Assembly: GCA_918807975.1 (NCBI GenBank)
Contig: OU964923.1
Coordinates: forward strand, 62,001-126,000
Source of the DNA: Aplidium turbinatum
Lineage: Eukaryota > Chordata > Ascidiacea > Aplousobranchia > Polyclinidae
Direction of reading: 5' to 3'
DNA length: 64,000 nt
Made by a program: the position numbers and the translations under genes. The notes below the pieces were generated by a model. The model worked only from the letters and a program-made list of their open reading frames with translations, did not search any database and was not told the DNA's origin. Of the stretch, positions 11,440 through 22,320 are shown one piece after another. How positions within the stretch are numbered: the stretch's first letter is position 1; the number at the start of each line of letters is the position of its first letter.

Positions 11440-11830
11440 ATGGGCACAGCGATTAGCACCAGGCTACTGATTCCGCTTACCAACTCTGTACCATCTGTGC
11501 TTGCTAACACCACTAACACATACAACTGTTTCATTCAAACAACTTATTAATTTACTACAACTTATTAAAGACCTAACCATACTTCTAACTCCACAAAACG
11601 AAAACGATACTAGAGAATAGTAGGCTAAAGAAAGTGCATCCTAAAACTAACTACTAACGTTGTACTGAACTACAAACATTGACTGAAGAGCTAAAAACAA
11701 TTGACTGGAAAAACATTGACTAACAACCACACCCCTGACACTACTGATCATAAAGACTATAAGAAATAGCCTACTAGACAGAACCCAGACAGTGATGACG
11801 AATGGGACCCATCGGTACCAAACGGGAAAT
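11440..11830. repeat. Dispersed repeat of unknown class, copy A
   Basis: Shares blocks with 13300-13620: GTACCATCTGTGCTTGC, TTCATTCAAAC, then ACAAACATTGACTGAAGAGC and ACAACCACACCCCTGACAC. The order of blocks differs between the copies, so one has been rearranged. The minus ORFs on both copies (11647-11913 and 13122-13415) share short segments but look like shadows. Confidence 0.65.
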
Positions 11831-12709
11831 ATGTTGGGCTCGAACTGGGTTGCTCGAAACCCAGTTAAATTTGTTCGCGGGTGTGTAGACGGCTCCCGGA
11901 GCGTACGCACCAATGATGAGTCAGGTAATAATTACCATCTTATATGGAAAAATGTAGACCTGCAAAGTGTAAAAAAATGTTTCTGGGCTCAAATTCCTAC
12001 CCAACTGGGCAACGTAGTTTGAAAAAAACGCTTCTGAGCGGTGTCAAGTTGATGTCCTTTGTAATCTTGATCACAGACAGATGAGGAGCTCCACTGAACC
12101 TCTCGCCAAAAAACTTCGAGTTTAAAGGTTAGCAACCTTTCTTTGTAACTTAGTTGAAGGAAAGGTGAAAGAAGACAATGCGTTAAAATACCTATGTTGC
12201 CATTATATAAAATTATGCGTTAATTTAAATTACTAATCTTCTGAACTAATTTGGAAATTCAACTCTGCCTAAATTTTGTATAATGTTGTTGTGCAAATGA
12301 GCTGCGCCAAACCAAACCCACATGAGATATCATGTTAACCTTTGCAATAATTACTGACAGTAAGCTATAAGAATAACACTGACAAAGTTGTTATTAAACA
12401 GCCAATAATTTTTTTTTTTTTTTTGTAAAACATTTTTTTTAATATTAGGCAACCCATTTACCACCCATGTTTGGATAATTTTACAACCTGGCTACCCAGA
12501 TTCAGCCCACATTAGTGCTCATATTTTCTGCTTTCTTTTTCAAACTTAAAGAAAATACATAATAAGAAGTTGAAATTAAGAGATGAGGCTCGTTTTGTGG
12601 CAATTAATTAAACTAACATGAAAAAATAGACTTGTGACAATACATTTGTGGCCCATAAATAACCCACATGGTTTACCCACAAGTCCAGGGTTACTACGAC
12701 AGTTTAGGT
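11831..12709. other. Intronic sequence, nothing recognised
   Basis: AT-rich DNA with a T-run near 12410-12424. The plus ORF 11792-12022 has no family likeness. Confidence 0.55.
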
Positions 12710-13230
12710 ATCGAACGACAGTTTATCGAACGACTATTGATCGAAAGACAGTGAATCGAAACGACAGTTTATCGAACGACAATTAATCAAACGACGGTTA
12801 ATTGAAATGACTGTTTATCGAAACGACTGTTTATCGAAACGACTGTTTATCGAAACGACTGTTCATCGAACGAAAATTAATTGTACGACTAACCCTAACC
12901 CTAGATAAAAATTGTTTCGGGAGATTCGTCGTCCGATAAACTGTCGTTTCGATAAAAGTCGGTCGATAAACTGTCGTTTCGATAAAAGTCGGTCGATTAA
13001 CTGTCGTTTCGATAAAAGTCGGTTGATTAACTGTCGTTTCGATAAACAGTCAGTTCCATTAACTGTCGTTTCGATAAAAGTCGGTCGATGAACTGTCGTT
13101 TCGATAAACAGTCGGTTCGATTTACTGTCGTTTCGATAAACAGTCGGTTCGATTAACTGTCGTTTCGATAAAAGTCGTTCGATAAACTGTCTTTCGATAA
13201 ATTGTCTTTCGATAAATTGTCGCGTCACGA
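12710..13230. repeat. Head-to-head minisatellite with telomere-like core
   Basis: The left block (12715-12885) repeats GTTTATCGAACGAC-type units. The right block (12925-13225) repeats the reverse complement, GTCGTTTCGATAAAAGTCGG. The blocks meet at CTAACCCTAACCCTAG (12890-12905), two telomere-like TAACCC units. The 131-aa minus ORF (12863-13258) is the repeat read through, rich in IERQF/LSKRQ units, and is not a gene. Confidence 0.92.
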
Positions 13231-13299
13231 AGCCCAGGTGCCCACTTAAATTTTTCACTGGCCCCAGTTGAGCTTACTAGCTGAAAACTGTGAGCAACG

Positions 13300-13620
13300 A
13301 AAAGGCTAAAACTAACTAGGCTACTAACATTGTATCTAACCACAAACATTGACTGAAGAGCAGAAAGATTATTGACTGAAATAACATTGACTGACAACCA
13401 CACCCCTAACACCATCGATCAAAAAAAATACTATAGCAAAGAATATACATACCAAAGCTTAACTACTAACTTTGTACCATCAGTGTTTGCTAACATTACT
13501 AACGGCTTCATTCAAACCAGTAGTTTAGTGTACGTGACTCGATTTGCACCAAACAATTGACGAAAAAACATTGACTGAACTACACTCCTATCAGAATGAA
13601 AGTTTAAAGCAGTAAAGACT
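13300..13620. repeat. Dispersed repeat of unknown class, copy B
   Basis: Counterpart of 11440-11830 (ACAAACATTGACTGAAGAGC, ACAACCACACCCCTAACAC, GTACCATCAGTGTTTGC, TTCATTCAAAC). It directly abuts the minisatellite. Confidence 0.65.
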
Positions 13621-13730
13621 TTGTTACCGAAACGTAAAAGTCTATTATCTGTGGGCCCCCCTTTGTCATCCTTATCCTTCTTGACACAGCACTGGTTATA
13701 ACGCGTGACAACCTTGCAGCTGATGCATAC

Positions 13731-13880
13731 CTTCCAAAGACGATGATGTAGGCTTCACAAAAACCTCGAGTGTTGACGTCTTGTTGACTTGTACTCCTTT
13801 GCTACTGTAACCAGTTATGACGCAATAATATTTCCCGGCGTCATGTGTGGTGACAGAATTGAAACGAAGAACTACTTTAC
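13731..13880 (-). CDS. LRR-Ig receptor, second half of the Ig domain
   Basis: Minus-strand exon: acceptor ATCTTAG before GTAAAG, donor GAAG/GTATGC. It reads KVVLRFNSVTTHDAGKYYC, then VITGYSSKG and TLEVFVKPTSSSLE. L-x-F, D-A-G-x-Y-x-C is the classic E-F strand signature of an I-set/C2 Ig fold and supplies the second cysteine. It starts with two bases of a codon, complementing the single base left by exon 20465-20709, so the two join in frame. It ends in phase 1. Confidence 0.85.
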
Positions 13881-14273
13881 CTAAGATCGATAAAATAAAG
13901 GAAGTTATAACAAACATTTAGAGCAAATCTTCAGTGAACGTTTTAGATGAGAGGACGTGTTGCTAGTGACAAATAAAGAGACATCATGGCCAGGGCCTCC
14001 GAGAGAAGTCAGCACTGGTCGGGAAACAACACGAAAAATGGGCCCCATAATCTTTTTTAGCAAATATTGCATTGCATGTTCGTGTTAAGTTGAAATCAGC
14101 CTAGTTTCCTCAGCATGAAAAGAACTTCGTTCAATGTAAAAATCATCAATGTATAATCACTGGATTACACTTGCAGCAAAAATACTCTTGAGGCAAACTA
14201 TTTTGTTTAGAAAGCTTTGTAAACACACAATAGGCCTACAGGCAGCGAAAATAGTTCAACCAAGCATTTAATT

Positions 14274-15074
14274 CAGGAGTGTCCAAACTTTTTCCTACGC
14301 GAGCCAGATTTGATAATTGTTCCAGACAATGGTTCACCTAATCAAATGTCATATAAAAAACCGATCAAGTCTACTGAATATTACGTCATGGAAGTTGCTA
14401 GAAAATGTGCCAAAATTGCACCATCGTTCATAAGACTTGTGTCGAACCTGTTTGGGCCTGTTTCAGTTTGAAACCTGTTTAAACAGGAAATATTACATCA
14501 GCTTTAAACACCTGTTTGAATGACTTCATAATTGTCTTTCATTATTGCGTCACAGTACTGCATATGTGAGTTTGAGATATTGCCATCTATTCTGGTCATT
14601 CGTAAAATGATTGTTTGAAAGTTGGCCGCACATTTAACTGTTGGCTTAGTGCTTGCTAGCTGGACAAAGGTTCCGTCTTTTATCCAAGTAATCTGTATCG
14701 TAGTGACAGTTTTTAGAGGTGTACGGCGTTGCATCTCGATTTCGATAGCCGCGGGCTAATTTTACAGGAATACACTTATTGAATAGACGTTTCAAGGAGT
14801 GTTTCTTTTTCGGTCGATACATACAGACGAACGGATTTGGGAATCTTATGTTACAATTTTCCCACGAAGAGATTATGGTTTACCGCTGTGACCAATAATA
14901 AGTGTTCGAGGGCCAACAGCCACAATAATTTTTTTGAAAACTGCAAGTTGAATTTATATGATTTTTGTATGTCTGCAGGCCAAAAATAACACATTGTACA
15001 ACAACAGGCGCGGGCCATACAAAAACGTCTCGTGGGCCCGAGTTGGCCCGCGGGCCCGACTTTGGACATCCCTG
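14274..15074. mobile_element. hAT MITE with an Ig-like coding fragment
   Basis: Ends CAGGAGTGTCCAAACTTT and GACTTTGGACATCCCTG. Perfect 8-bp duplication ATTTAATT (14266-14273, 15075-15082). GC-rich GGCCCG words lie near the right end as in the 22.3- and 44.9-kb elements. The minus ORF 14504-14734 contains ITWIKDGTFVQLAS and, later, RIDGNISNSHMQYC, which resembles the C to F strands of an Ig domain; this may be captured host sequence or chance. Confidence 0.88.
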
Positions 15075-16190
15075 ATTTAATTCCACCCTTTCTGGACTTT
15101 TTGCAATGCGAAGTTAAGGATCACAGCATCAAATGATAAAATTTTGCGACGTCTGAATTGATGCACAACATGTACGAGTATAGTTAGGCTTTTAAAGTTA
15201 GGCTTGTCAACCGGTTTTGAGTCATAGGCCTACTGGAGCACAAACAATTCTTTACAAATTTCAGTAATTGCTAAAACCACGTTCTCAAAGCGCAACCGTT
15301 GGAGGTAGCTACCAGAACACAAAAAAAATCATAACAAAACTATTTAGAAAAGCCTTTCGAAAGTTGCAATCACTGATTCCTTGTGTAGAGATTATAGAGT
15401 GGTTTGTTCTGGTTTGCAGCTGAAGTTTGCTGTGTGGCTTTCTGTCCAAAGTACCAACTCATCCAAAATGTCTTGAAAAATGTCATTGTCGTAGCTTACA
15501 AATGGTTTAAATTTGTCTCACATGCCCGCAACTGCACAACAGACATACGATGAAATTTTCATGAAACTTCAAACTCATCGACGATATTATGTTTAAGTTT
15601 GTTGATACATTTGTCAATTTCAATAACTATCGAATCCTTTGCAATGTACGGTAGAATACATTTCCTTCGAATGATTCAGCAAATTAAGTGGAGTTATAAA
15701 AGCGTTCTGTCCTCAGGAAAACAAAGTCATTTTCTTTTAAATTTATAATTGCCACTGCAACTTTAGCTTGCGAGTAGTAGCCTACTCTTCTCAGCTTTCT
15801 CTTACTTAGATTACATCTTCATTTAATTTCATTAAATTCATCAGTGAATCTTGTTTAGGACCGTAATCCACATAATGCAAAGCAGTCACAAATTTAAAAC
15901 CGCTAGTTGTAGGCTACTTTAGCATTGACTCAGCTTCCGATCAAGCTATTGTTGGTTCCAACTTGATGCATTTAAGAAACGTTTTTACTTTTTAGAGCTC
16001 CAATTGCAAAAGGGTGATGTAAAGCATTGGGTTTGACTGCATCACGCCTTGATTACATTCTCAAAGTCAATTTTCTTTGCAAGATGATAGGACAGCTTTC
16101 TTTAGATTTTTTAGAAATTTCCTCTGACTGGGCTATAACTTTAAAGATGCCACAAGCTTACAGATAAATCAATTAGGGCCTACTCCAAAA

Positions 16191-16733
16191 ATGATAAGAC
16201 ATTTGAACAACGCTGTCTGTAGGCAACATTATGAATTCCAACTAGATTTAAGCAACAACATCCATAAACAAAAAACTCAAATAAAGAAAAAACTCACTAC
16301 ATTCCAGAATCACATCATGAGAAGCATGACCAACAAAAGGCTACTTGACCACACGAAAATAGAAGATCTTCTAACTATGACAAAACTACATCCAATTGCA
16401 GCAATAATAAAATCAAAAGTTTTAAAACTGTTCGGCCACACTAAAACATCACAATTCGGAATCAGCAAAGTTTGCACAGAAGGAAAAGTAGAAGGAAAAA
16501 TAAAACCTAGCAGACAACCAAAACGATGGCAAGACAACATCCAATCATGGACCGGACTCAACTTGGCGACACTGAGCAAGCTGGCTCAAAATCGCCACTT
16601 TTGGAAGCAAATAACTCATGTTGATGCGCAATCTGCTTCAGGCGGAGGAGATAAAGTTACAACATCCTATGCCTGGCCAACGCAGACTTTGAGGTTAAGG
16701 TTCAGTTGTCAAGCAAAAATAGTTCCCGCTTAG
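16191..16733 (+). pseudogene. LINE ORF2 C-terminal fragment (RTE-like)
   Basis: The 180-aa frame reads KLHPIAAIIKSKVLKLFGHT, then EGKIKPSRQPKRWQDNIQSW and LAQNRHFWKQ. This is the tail found after the reverse transcriptase in RTE/CR1-type LINEs (xLRLFGHxxR... GRPxxRWxDNI...W). No RT core is visible. Nested inside the 13991-17099 hAT element. The exact clade is uncertain. Confidence 0.7.
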
Positions 16734-17107
16734 CTAAAACAGCGCCAGTTTTCAAGTTGAAGCTATCAATACAATCGAAACCGTTCAGTGATACAGAAAT
16801 CATTTCAGCTTCAGATTTTACGTCTTGAAGCTGTTCAACATCGCCTACCTTAACACGAAAATGATTTGTTCTTGATGAGAAGCATCGAAAGTAACATTTA
16901 CAATGATTGAGAAATACTTGGAACTACGCACTTCATTTAAGAATTTGTTGATTATTTAGTCGGTAGGCCTACATTTTTACTTTAGTACTAAAAATGGGCC
17001 CCCCTCAAAAGTGCAAAAACAAAAAACTACTCGTTTTTTCTTTACAATGTTTTGCTAGGGGGAAACTGGCCCGACTTCTCCCCCCTCTCGGAGCCACTGA
17101 TCATGGC

Positions 17108-17782
17108 TGCCGGGTTCGGTGACCGCAGAGAAGACTCGTCTTATTGGGCTATAACAGCTGCAACCTATTGTAGGCTACTCTCGTAAATTTCCTCGGTCAA
17201 CAGAAAATTCAAACTGAGATCCGATTAGGTGATTCTTGAAGGGTTTTTTATGCTGATTTGGAAAATGTCTTTGTTTTTACTCTAGCAAATCAGGTTTACG
17301 AGATATTGGCGTTTTAAATTTTTAATGTTATGATGTAGGCCTATCTTTATATAAGCAGATTGCACAGAGCGATGTAGCCTAATTCAATAGTGAATTAGTT
17401 CATGAAGCATTTTATTTATGCCTGACTGATATCATTGACAAAAACAGTACAGGGAGGATCTTTTCCAAAGTTTTTGCTAACTAAGTGGTATATTGAGCAG
17501 TTAAAGCCAGAAGTTGGTAAGCTAGTGCTTCAAAGCTGAGTGTGCATGATGTTTGAGCAAGTAGGCTATATTTAGCACTGCAGCAGAGTAATCAAAATAA
17601 ATTGTTTGGTTTTCGCAATGCTTGTTAAAGGCGGATTTTAATCAGCATTATACTAACTCATAGGCCTACTGTTCAATATATTTATTTGTGTCATATTTTG
17701 ATCCAATGTTATTCCGCCTTTGTTATGCTTCATTACTGACTTGGTCTGTTGAGTTATAGTTGTGGCAGTTTTTCGACCAGAA
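17108..17782. other. Intronic sequence, nothing recognised
   Basis: AT-rich with several TAGGCCTA/TAGGCTA words (17171, 17336, 17661). No coding or repeat structure recognised. Confidence 0.55.
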
Positions 17783-18088
17783 GCAAACAACAAATGACCA
17801 CTTCAGATAGCAAACAACAAATGACCGCTTCAGATAGCAAACAACAAATGACCGCTTCAGATAGCAAACAACAAATGACCGCTTCAGATAGCAAACAACA
17901 AATGACCGCTTCAGATAGCAAACAACAAATGACCGCTTCAGATAGCAAACAACAAATGACCGCTTCAGATAGCAAACAACAAATGACCGCTTCAGATAGC
18001 AAACAACAAATGACCGCTTCAGATAGCAAACAACAAATGACCGCTTCAGATAGCAAACAACAAATGACCGCTTCAGATAGCAAACAGA
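17783..18088 (+). repeat. 27-bp minisatellite, about 11 units
   Basis: Unit AAACAACAAATGACCGCTTC plus AGATAGC, almost identical from copy to copy (the first unit has one change). 27 is a multiple of 3, so both strands stay open: KQQMTASDS on the plus (ORF 17749-18195) and its antisense. The near-identity points to recent expansion. I see no start context or homology and do not call a gene. Confidence 0.95.
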
Positions 18089-18499
18089 TGTACAAATTGT
18101 ACTTTGGCTCCTTATTAGGAGACCAGCAACCCATGGTGAAAATCCCTAATCACGAATATGTGTGGATAATAGAAGATTTTAAAAGCCACGTATGAAAACT
18201 GAGCCCAGACAAGGAGATCCTAGGAGAAGTACGGTATTAGACCAATTAAGGGACGAAGAAGGTGGACGTAGCCTATAACAGATTTCACGCTGGCAAATGA
18301 CATGGCAGTGACCAGCACATACTTTTGCAAAAGATTTACCCAACTTTCGACGTACAGTAGTGGAGGAAAAACTTACAAGTCGACTACATTATGTTCAGGA
18401 GAAGTGAACAGCAAAGAGTACAAGACTGCTATGTCCTAGCAAATGAGGCAGTGGCAAAGCAATAAAACCTGTCACAAACAATGCTCTTTTCTGGCTCCG
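18089..18499. other. Flank of the minisatellite, nothing firm
   Basis: Possibly decayed 5' LINE sequence leading into the RTE fragment at 18500, but no motif is convincing. Confidence 0.4.
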
Positions 18500-19021
18500 A
18501 CACTGGCGTGACAAGCTATGAATGAATCAGGCAAACTAGGAAAGAAAAAAGCTACATGGTGATGGAATGAGGAGGTGCAGAATGCCATTAAGAAAAGGAA
18601 GAGATCTGAACAGATGTGAACTAGCTATCTTGGCGTACAAGACTGCTGACAAAGAAGCAAAGCGGGCGGTAGCGAAAGCAATGAGTGTGGTATATAAAGA
18701 CCTCTACAAAAAACAGGAAAATAAAAACGGACAGTTGAAAGTAGGCTAACTTGAATGGCCAAAAAAAGAAGAAAGACTTCCAAGATGTCTACCAAGCAAA
18801 GATGGTGAGGGATAAGAACGGACAGATACTGATAAGTGATGCAGAAATTCTAAAAAGATGGAGAGAGAGTACTAGCAGAAATTGATGAATGTCAAGAACC
18901 CAAGAAAACATACGTGACAATAATATACCCGGCAGTGGATAAAGATGTGACTGGAGTTAAGGAGGAGGAGATAACAAATGCCTTGCAGAAAATAAAACGA
19001 GGAAAGGCAGTTGGACCAGAT
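18500..19021 (+). pseudogene. RTE-type LINE fragment (linker to start of RT)
   Basis: Plus-strand pieces: YKTADKEAKRAVAKAMSVVY then KDLYKKQE (18567-18749), and EITNALQKIKRGKAVGPD (about 18965-19020). These are the region before and at RT motif 1 of RTE-like LINEs. The frame is broken in between. It ends abruptly at GPD where another LINE has inserted. Confidence 0.75.
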
Positions 19022-20010
19022 CTTCTTCTTCTTCGTTTGAACCTTCTTCGCCACTCCAGGAGTCGAGAGGCTTTGCCTTTTACCACCCTTGGGCAGTGGC
19101 GGCGACTCGGTTTAGACTAGATGTTTGGGCAGGTGTCGAGCAGCCATTTAATTGATTCGTCATCCAGTTCACGCAAACCACGCAGACCATTTGGCGCATG
19201 GTAGATGGCGCAGTTACAGATGGTGTGGTCTGCGGTTTGTTCCTCCTTGCCACAGTCACAGATCACGGATAGAGCCATCCTCCATTTGTGTATGTTGGAG
19301 CGGAATACTCCGACGCCACTACGCAGGCGGTTGAGCCGCACCCAGGCCTTCTTTGGCAAATGCATTCCGGTTGGGTGAAGGCCGGTGCCTCAGATGAAAC
19401 TTTGAAGTGTTGAGGAGTTCTTCTTCCACTCCGAGCTCCACTGGTGGTCCACCCAGGTAGCCACATTGATGGATTGGTCTTCAGCGGTTTTCATCAGGAG
19501 TTGTGCGGCACGTACAAATGAGTGTCTCGACTTCAATCGCTGGGATTGCTCAGCTACTCGCTCACACACTCGTAGAGACTTGAGTGGAGCAAGTGGTTGG
19601 GGTTCGTAGCGAGGCGAGAAAGAGACAGGATGGCTTCTTCGCCACGAAGCTCGGCTGGTTGGATGCCTGCAAGGACCGGAAGATTTTCCGAAGGCGTAGG
19701 TCGCGGGCATCCAGTCACGACACGCAAAGTGTCGTTATGGCAATGTCAATTTGATGGCCGGAGCACTGCGGCTCCAGACAGGTGCCCAGTATTCTGCTGG
19801 AGCGCAATGGTGACTCCAAATGTTGACGGTAAGTGAGCGACCTGTCCAGGACCACCCCTAGATATTTAGAGTTTGGGCAGAAGGACAGTTTTTTTTCCAT
19901 CGGTGTTGATCTTGAGCTCACACATCGCTTCCCGGTTGTTTAAGTGGAAGGCTGTCGTCACTGTTTTGATTTCGCTGAGCTTCAATCTCCATCTCTGGAG
20001 GTATGCCGTA
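19022..20010 (-). mobile_element. 5'-truncated LINE, minus strand, inserted in the RTE fragment
   Basis: The 3' tail (GAA)n lies at 19022-19033. On the minus strand the order is KYLGVVLDRSLTYRQHL (about 19860), RHSFVRAAQLLMKTAEDQS (about 19500), LPKKAWVRLNRLRSGVG and a Cys-rich CDCGKEEQTADHTIC motif (19117-19365), then the LDTCPNI end. It is the same family as 38693-39267. The frame is broken between 19365 and 19921. Only the end of RT and the C-terminal zinc-knuckle-like region remain. Confidence 0.85.
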
Positions 20011-20079
20011 AATGTCGACATATCCAATTATCCAGGTTTAGAGTCCCTTCTAATGTTCCGAATGATTTGACACGTGTAG

Positions 20080-20283
20080 AATGGCCAAATTATCTATTGG
20101 CTACCATTATTTTAGTGGTCACACCATCATTGGATACCACTGCAGTTACTAGTTTGCTACTTTTGTTTTGATGGTCACTTCACCATTGGATACCAGTTAG
20201 CTACCATTGTTTTGGTAGTTTCATCACTATGGGACACTATTACAATTTGGTTTGGTGGTCACTCCACCATGGGATAACATCCT
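20080..20283. repeat. Imperfect tandem repeat, about 50-bp unit
   Basis: About four diverged units built on GCTACCATTGTTTTGGTAG and GGTCACTCCACCATTGGATA. No coding role seen. Confidence 0.7.
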
Positions 20284-20464
20284 AACAACAGCTTCAATCT
20301 GAATTAAAAATTACAATTCACAAATTGACTCTGAATTTAGCCTACTTACTGTAAATAATGTACTCGGCCACGCGGTCTTTGCTTCGTGACGTCCTTCCAG
20401 CAACGCATATCTGCAATCAATGTAGTGCCATATAAAAACACACATTATAATTGTTATGGTTTAC

Positions 20465-20709
20465 CTGTTTTAAGATCAGTTCTGTTGGTTCCAGAGGAGT
20501 CTGTAATTTGGGCCTTTGGAGTTGGAACACCTTCACCTTTGCATTCCAACATCACTGGTGATGCTTCGTCGCATACAATGTGACAAGTACCGGTAGTTCC
20601 ACAATCGCTTAGTGACGTAACGTTTGGTGCCTGGCAAATTAGCTTGCTGTTGTCGACAGTGTTTAGCTTCGGATGACCTGGGAGATTTGAGCACGATGGG
20701 ATCGAAAAT
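20465..20709 (-). CDS. LRR-Ig receptor, LRRCT end and first half of the Ig domain
   Basis: Minus-strand exon: acceptor CTTTTTTTCAG at 20710-20720, donor ACAG/GTAAAC at 20464. It reads SIPSCSNLPGHPKLNTVDNS, then KLICQAPNVTSL and a Cys-rich CGTTGTCHIVC, which resembles the end of an LRR C-terminal cap. SPVMLECKGEGVPTP follows, the A-B strands of an Ig domain with its first cysteine. The usual strand-C tryptophan is absent (AQITDSSG). It ends in phase 1 and joins 13731-13880 in frame. It starts with one base of a codon, so the previous exon must end in phase 2. Joining directly to 32323-32897 would make a stop (TG|A), so another LRR/LRRCT exon must lie between. Confidence 0.82.
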
Positions 20710-20799
20710 CTGAAAAAAAGTAACATAGCCTGCTTTGTTCTATGCATACATTCAAGAGCTTTGAACAACACTTTGCCACCGTCACAATCAATGTGCAAG

Positions 20800-21239
20800 G
20801 TCTCGCGACGGGCTGCTTTGTATCTTGACCAAACGTGCTGTCTTGATTGTGGAATTCTTATGCGATATGTTATTATCGGTCATTGTCCTGTAGTAACCTC
20901 TGATTGCGAAATCTTTATTATGTGACGTATTTCTAGATCATTCTACCCTACGTGCAAATCTGGAAGCTTCTTTAACATATTTAACATTGTTGCAGTTTAC
21001 TCAAAGCTAATTTGCCAGGCACCTTGTTGAGAAGGTTAAACATATTGCATATTTTACTACTTGAACACAGTGCAAACTCCTTTTAAAAGAAGTAAAACAT
21101 TGATACCCCCCTTCACTTTCTTGAATCTTAAAGCGTTTAGGCCTACAATTAAATATCGGGTTCTTTTTTTTGTCGTATGGGCCTCTAGAGAAGAGGGTCT
21201 ATCTTTTTCCCACCCCAGATTTACGATGTTCCGATGTTA
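20800..21239. other. Intronic sequence, nothing firm
   Basis: No coding sequence or repeat recognised apart from the LINE remnant that follows. Confidence 0.5.
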
Positions 21240-21375
21240 CGATTGGCTTGAAATCTTTAGCTTACAATCGTTGATGATGTGGTCTGCAGTCTGTTCCTCA
21301 GCTCGACATTCGCAAGAGAAGGATAAGATCATTCTCCATTGGTGCATGATTGAGCGCAAAAGCCCAGTTAACATA
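21240..21375 (-). pseudogene. Small LINE C-terminal remnant
   Basis: On the minus strand it reads GLLRSIMHQWRMILSFSCEC, followed by RAEEQTADHII. This is the same Cys-rich C-terminal motif as in the LINEs at 19117-19365 and 38.9 kb, but more diverged. The plus ORF 21061-21417 is its shadow. Confidence 0.7.
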
Positions 21376-21479
21376 AACTTAAAAAATATGCATGTTGACA
21401 ACGTCACTCAAAGTTGACTGGTTGAAGAATTATTGAAGCGAGAACTAGCAAATTAAAAAAAAAATCGAAGTAAAGATTC

Positions 21480-21605
21480 AGAAAAGCTGCTTCCCTGAGC
21501 TAAGCAGCCTTCTCGAGCCTAACCCTAACCCTAACCCAAGCCTTCTCGAGCAGCCTTCTCGAGCCTGAGCTAAGCGTGCCTTCTCGATCAGCCTTTTCAG
21601 GGGGT
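21480..21605. repeat. Short minisatellite with telomere-like units
   Basis: Repeats of CCTTCTCGAGCAG and GAGCTAAGC around CCTAACCCTAACCCTAACCC (21516-21535). Interstitial and too short to be a telomere. Confidence 0.75.
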
Positions 21606-21890
21606 CGCATGAAGTGCCTTTTAAATCTCTTTTTATTAAAAACGTTGTTGCGTTTCGAATAGACTACTGTAAACTATACAGTTCGCACTTTGCAGTAGGC
21701 TAAGCTATTTAAATTATCTGCCTTGTAGCTATGAGTTTAGTTTCACGCATCTTTACTATTATTTTTCTGATTGAATTGTCGTTATAAATTCTGCATTATG
21801 CTCCACAAAGGTTTTCATCGTTACATTTCGGAGTCTAACAATTTTTATGTGTTGAAACTAAGAAAAAAATGCCATTTTTTGTATTATTAA
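21606..21890. other. Intronic sequence, nothing recognised
   Basis: AT-rich, no motif recognised. Confidence 0.5.
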
Positions 21891-22010
21891 ATAAGCACAA
21901 TGTTACAATAAGCCTATCAAGTGACATGTGTTAGGTGATGTTGATGGTTTATAAGCACAATGTTACAATAAGCCTATCAAGTGACATGTGTTAGGTGATG
22001 TTGATGATTT
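21891..22010. repeat. Recent 60-bp tandem duplication
   Basis: Two units starting ATAAGCACAATGTTACAATA (21891 and 21951) differ at about one base, so the duplication is young. Confidence 0.95.
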
Positions 22011-22320
22011 GACTGTCGTGTAAATGTGTGGGCTGCGTTTATGTCGCTCCTACGGAAATCTTCAACTACACAAGATTGGTGGATTCAACTGAAAAGGATT
22101 CCCGTGCTATTGTTTTTGACGACTTGCAGTTGCAACTGGCAAATTTAAATTTGTGGTTTGCTTGGTTACGTGATTACAATCTTCTTTTTGAAGTAAATCG
22201 CAAAAACACAATATGAAAAATTATCATGTTGGTTTGAATGCAATATAGTACAAACACATCTATTTTCACGCGAGTCAGTTAAATCTTAAATAAGTAAAAA
22301 GCGATTTCGATTTGCTAGAT

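Larger units (their letters stand above)
13991..17099. mobile_element. hAT element of about 3.1 kb in the receptor intron
   Basis: Ends CAGGGCCTCCGAGAGAAG and CTCTCGGAGCCACTG with a perfect 8-bp duplication ATCATGGC (13983-13990, 17100-17107). It contains a second hAT MITE (14274-15074) and a LINE fragment (16191-16733). The stretch 15100-16190 is decayed with no confident transposase. Confidence 0.88.

Noticed and set aside
12890-12905. Telomere
   Set aside because: Only two TAACCC units, interstitial; same for the three units near 21520.
12863-13415. Minus ORFs of 131 and 97 aa
   Set aside because: Translation of the minisatellite plus flank; no domain.
17783-18088. CRISPR array
   Set aside because: Contiguous tandem units without spacers in an animal genome.
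17749-18195. 148-aa ORF as a gene
   Set aside because: It is only the 27-bp minisatellite read in frame; the antisense frame is equally open.
21061-21417. 118-aa plus ORF
   Set aside because: Partly the antisense of a LINE C-terminal motif; no likeness of its own.
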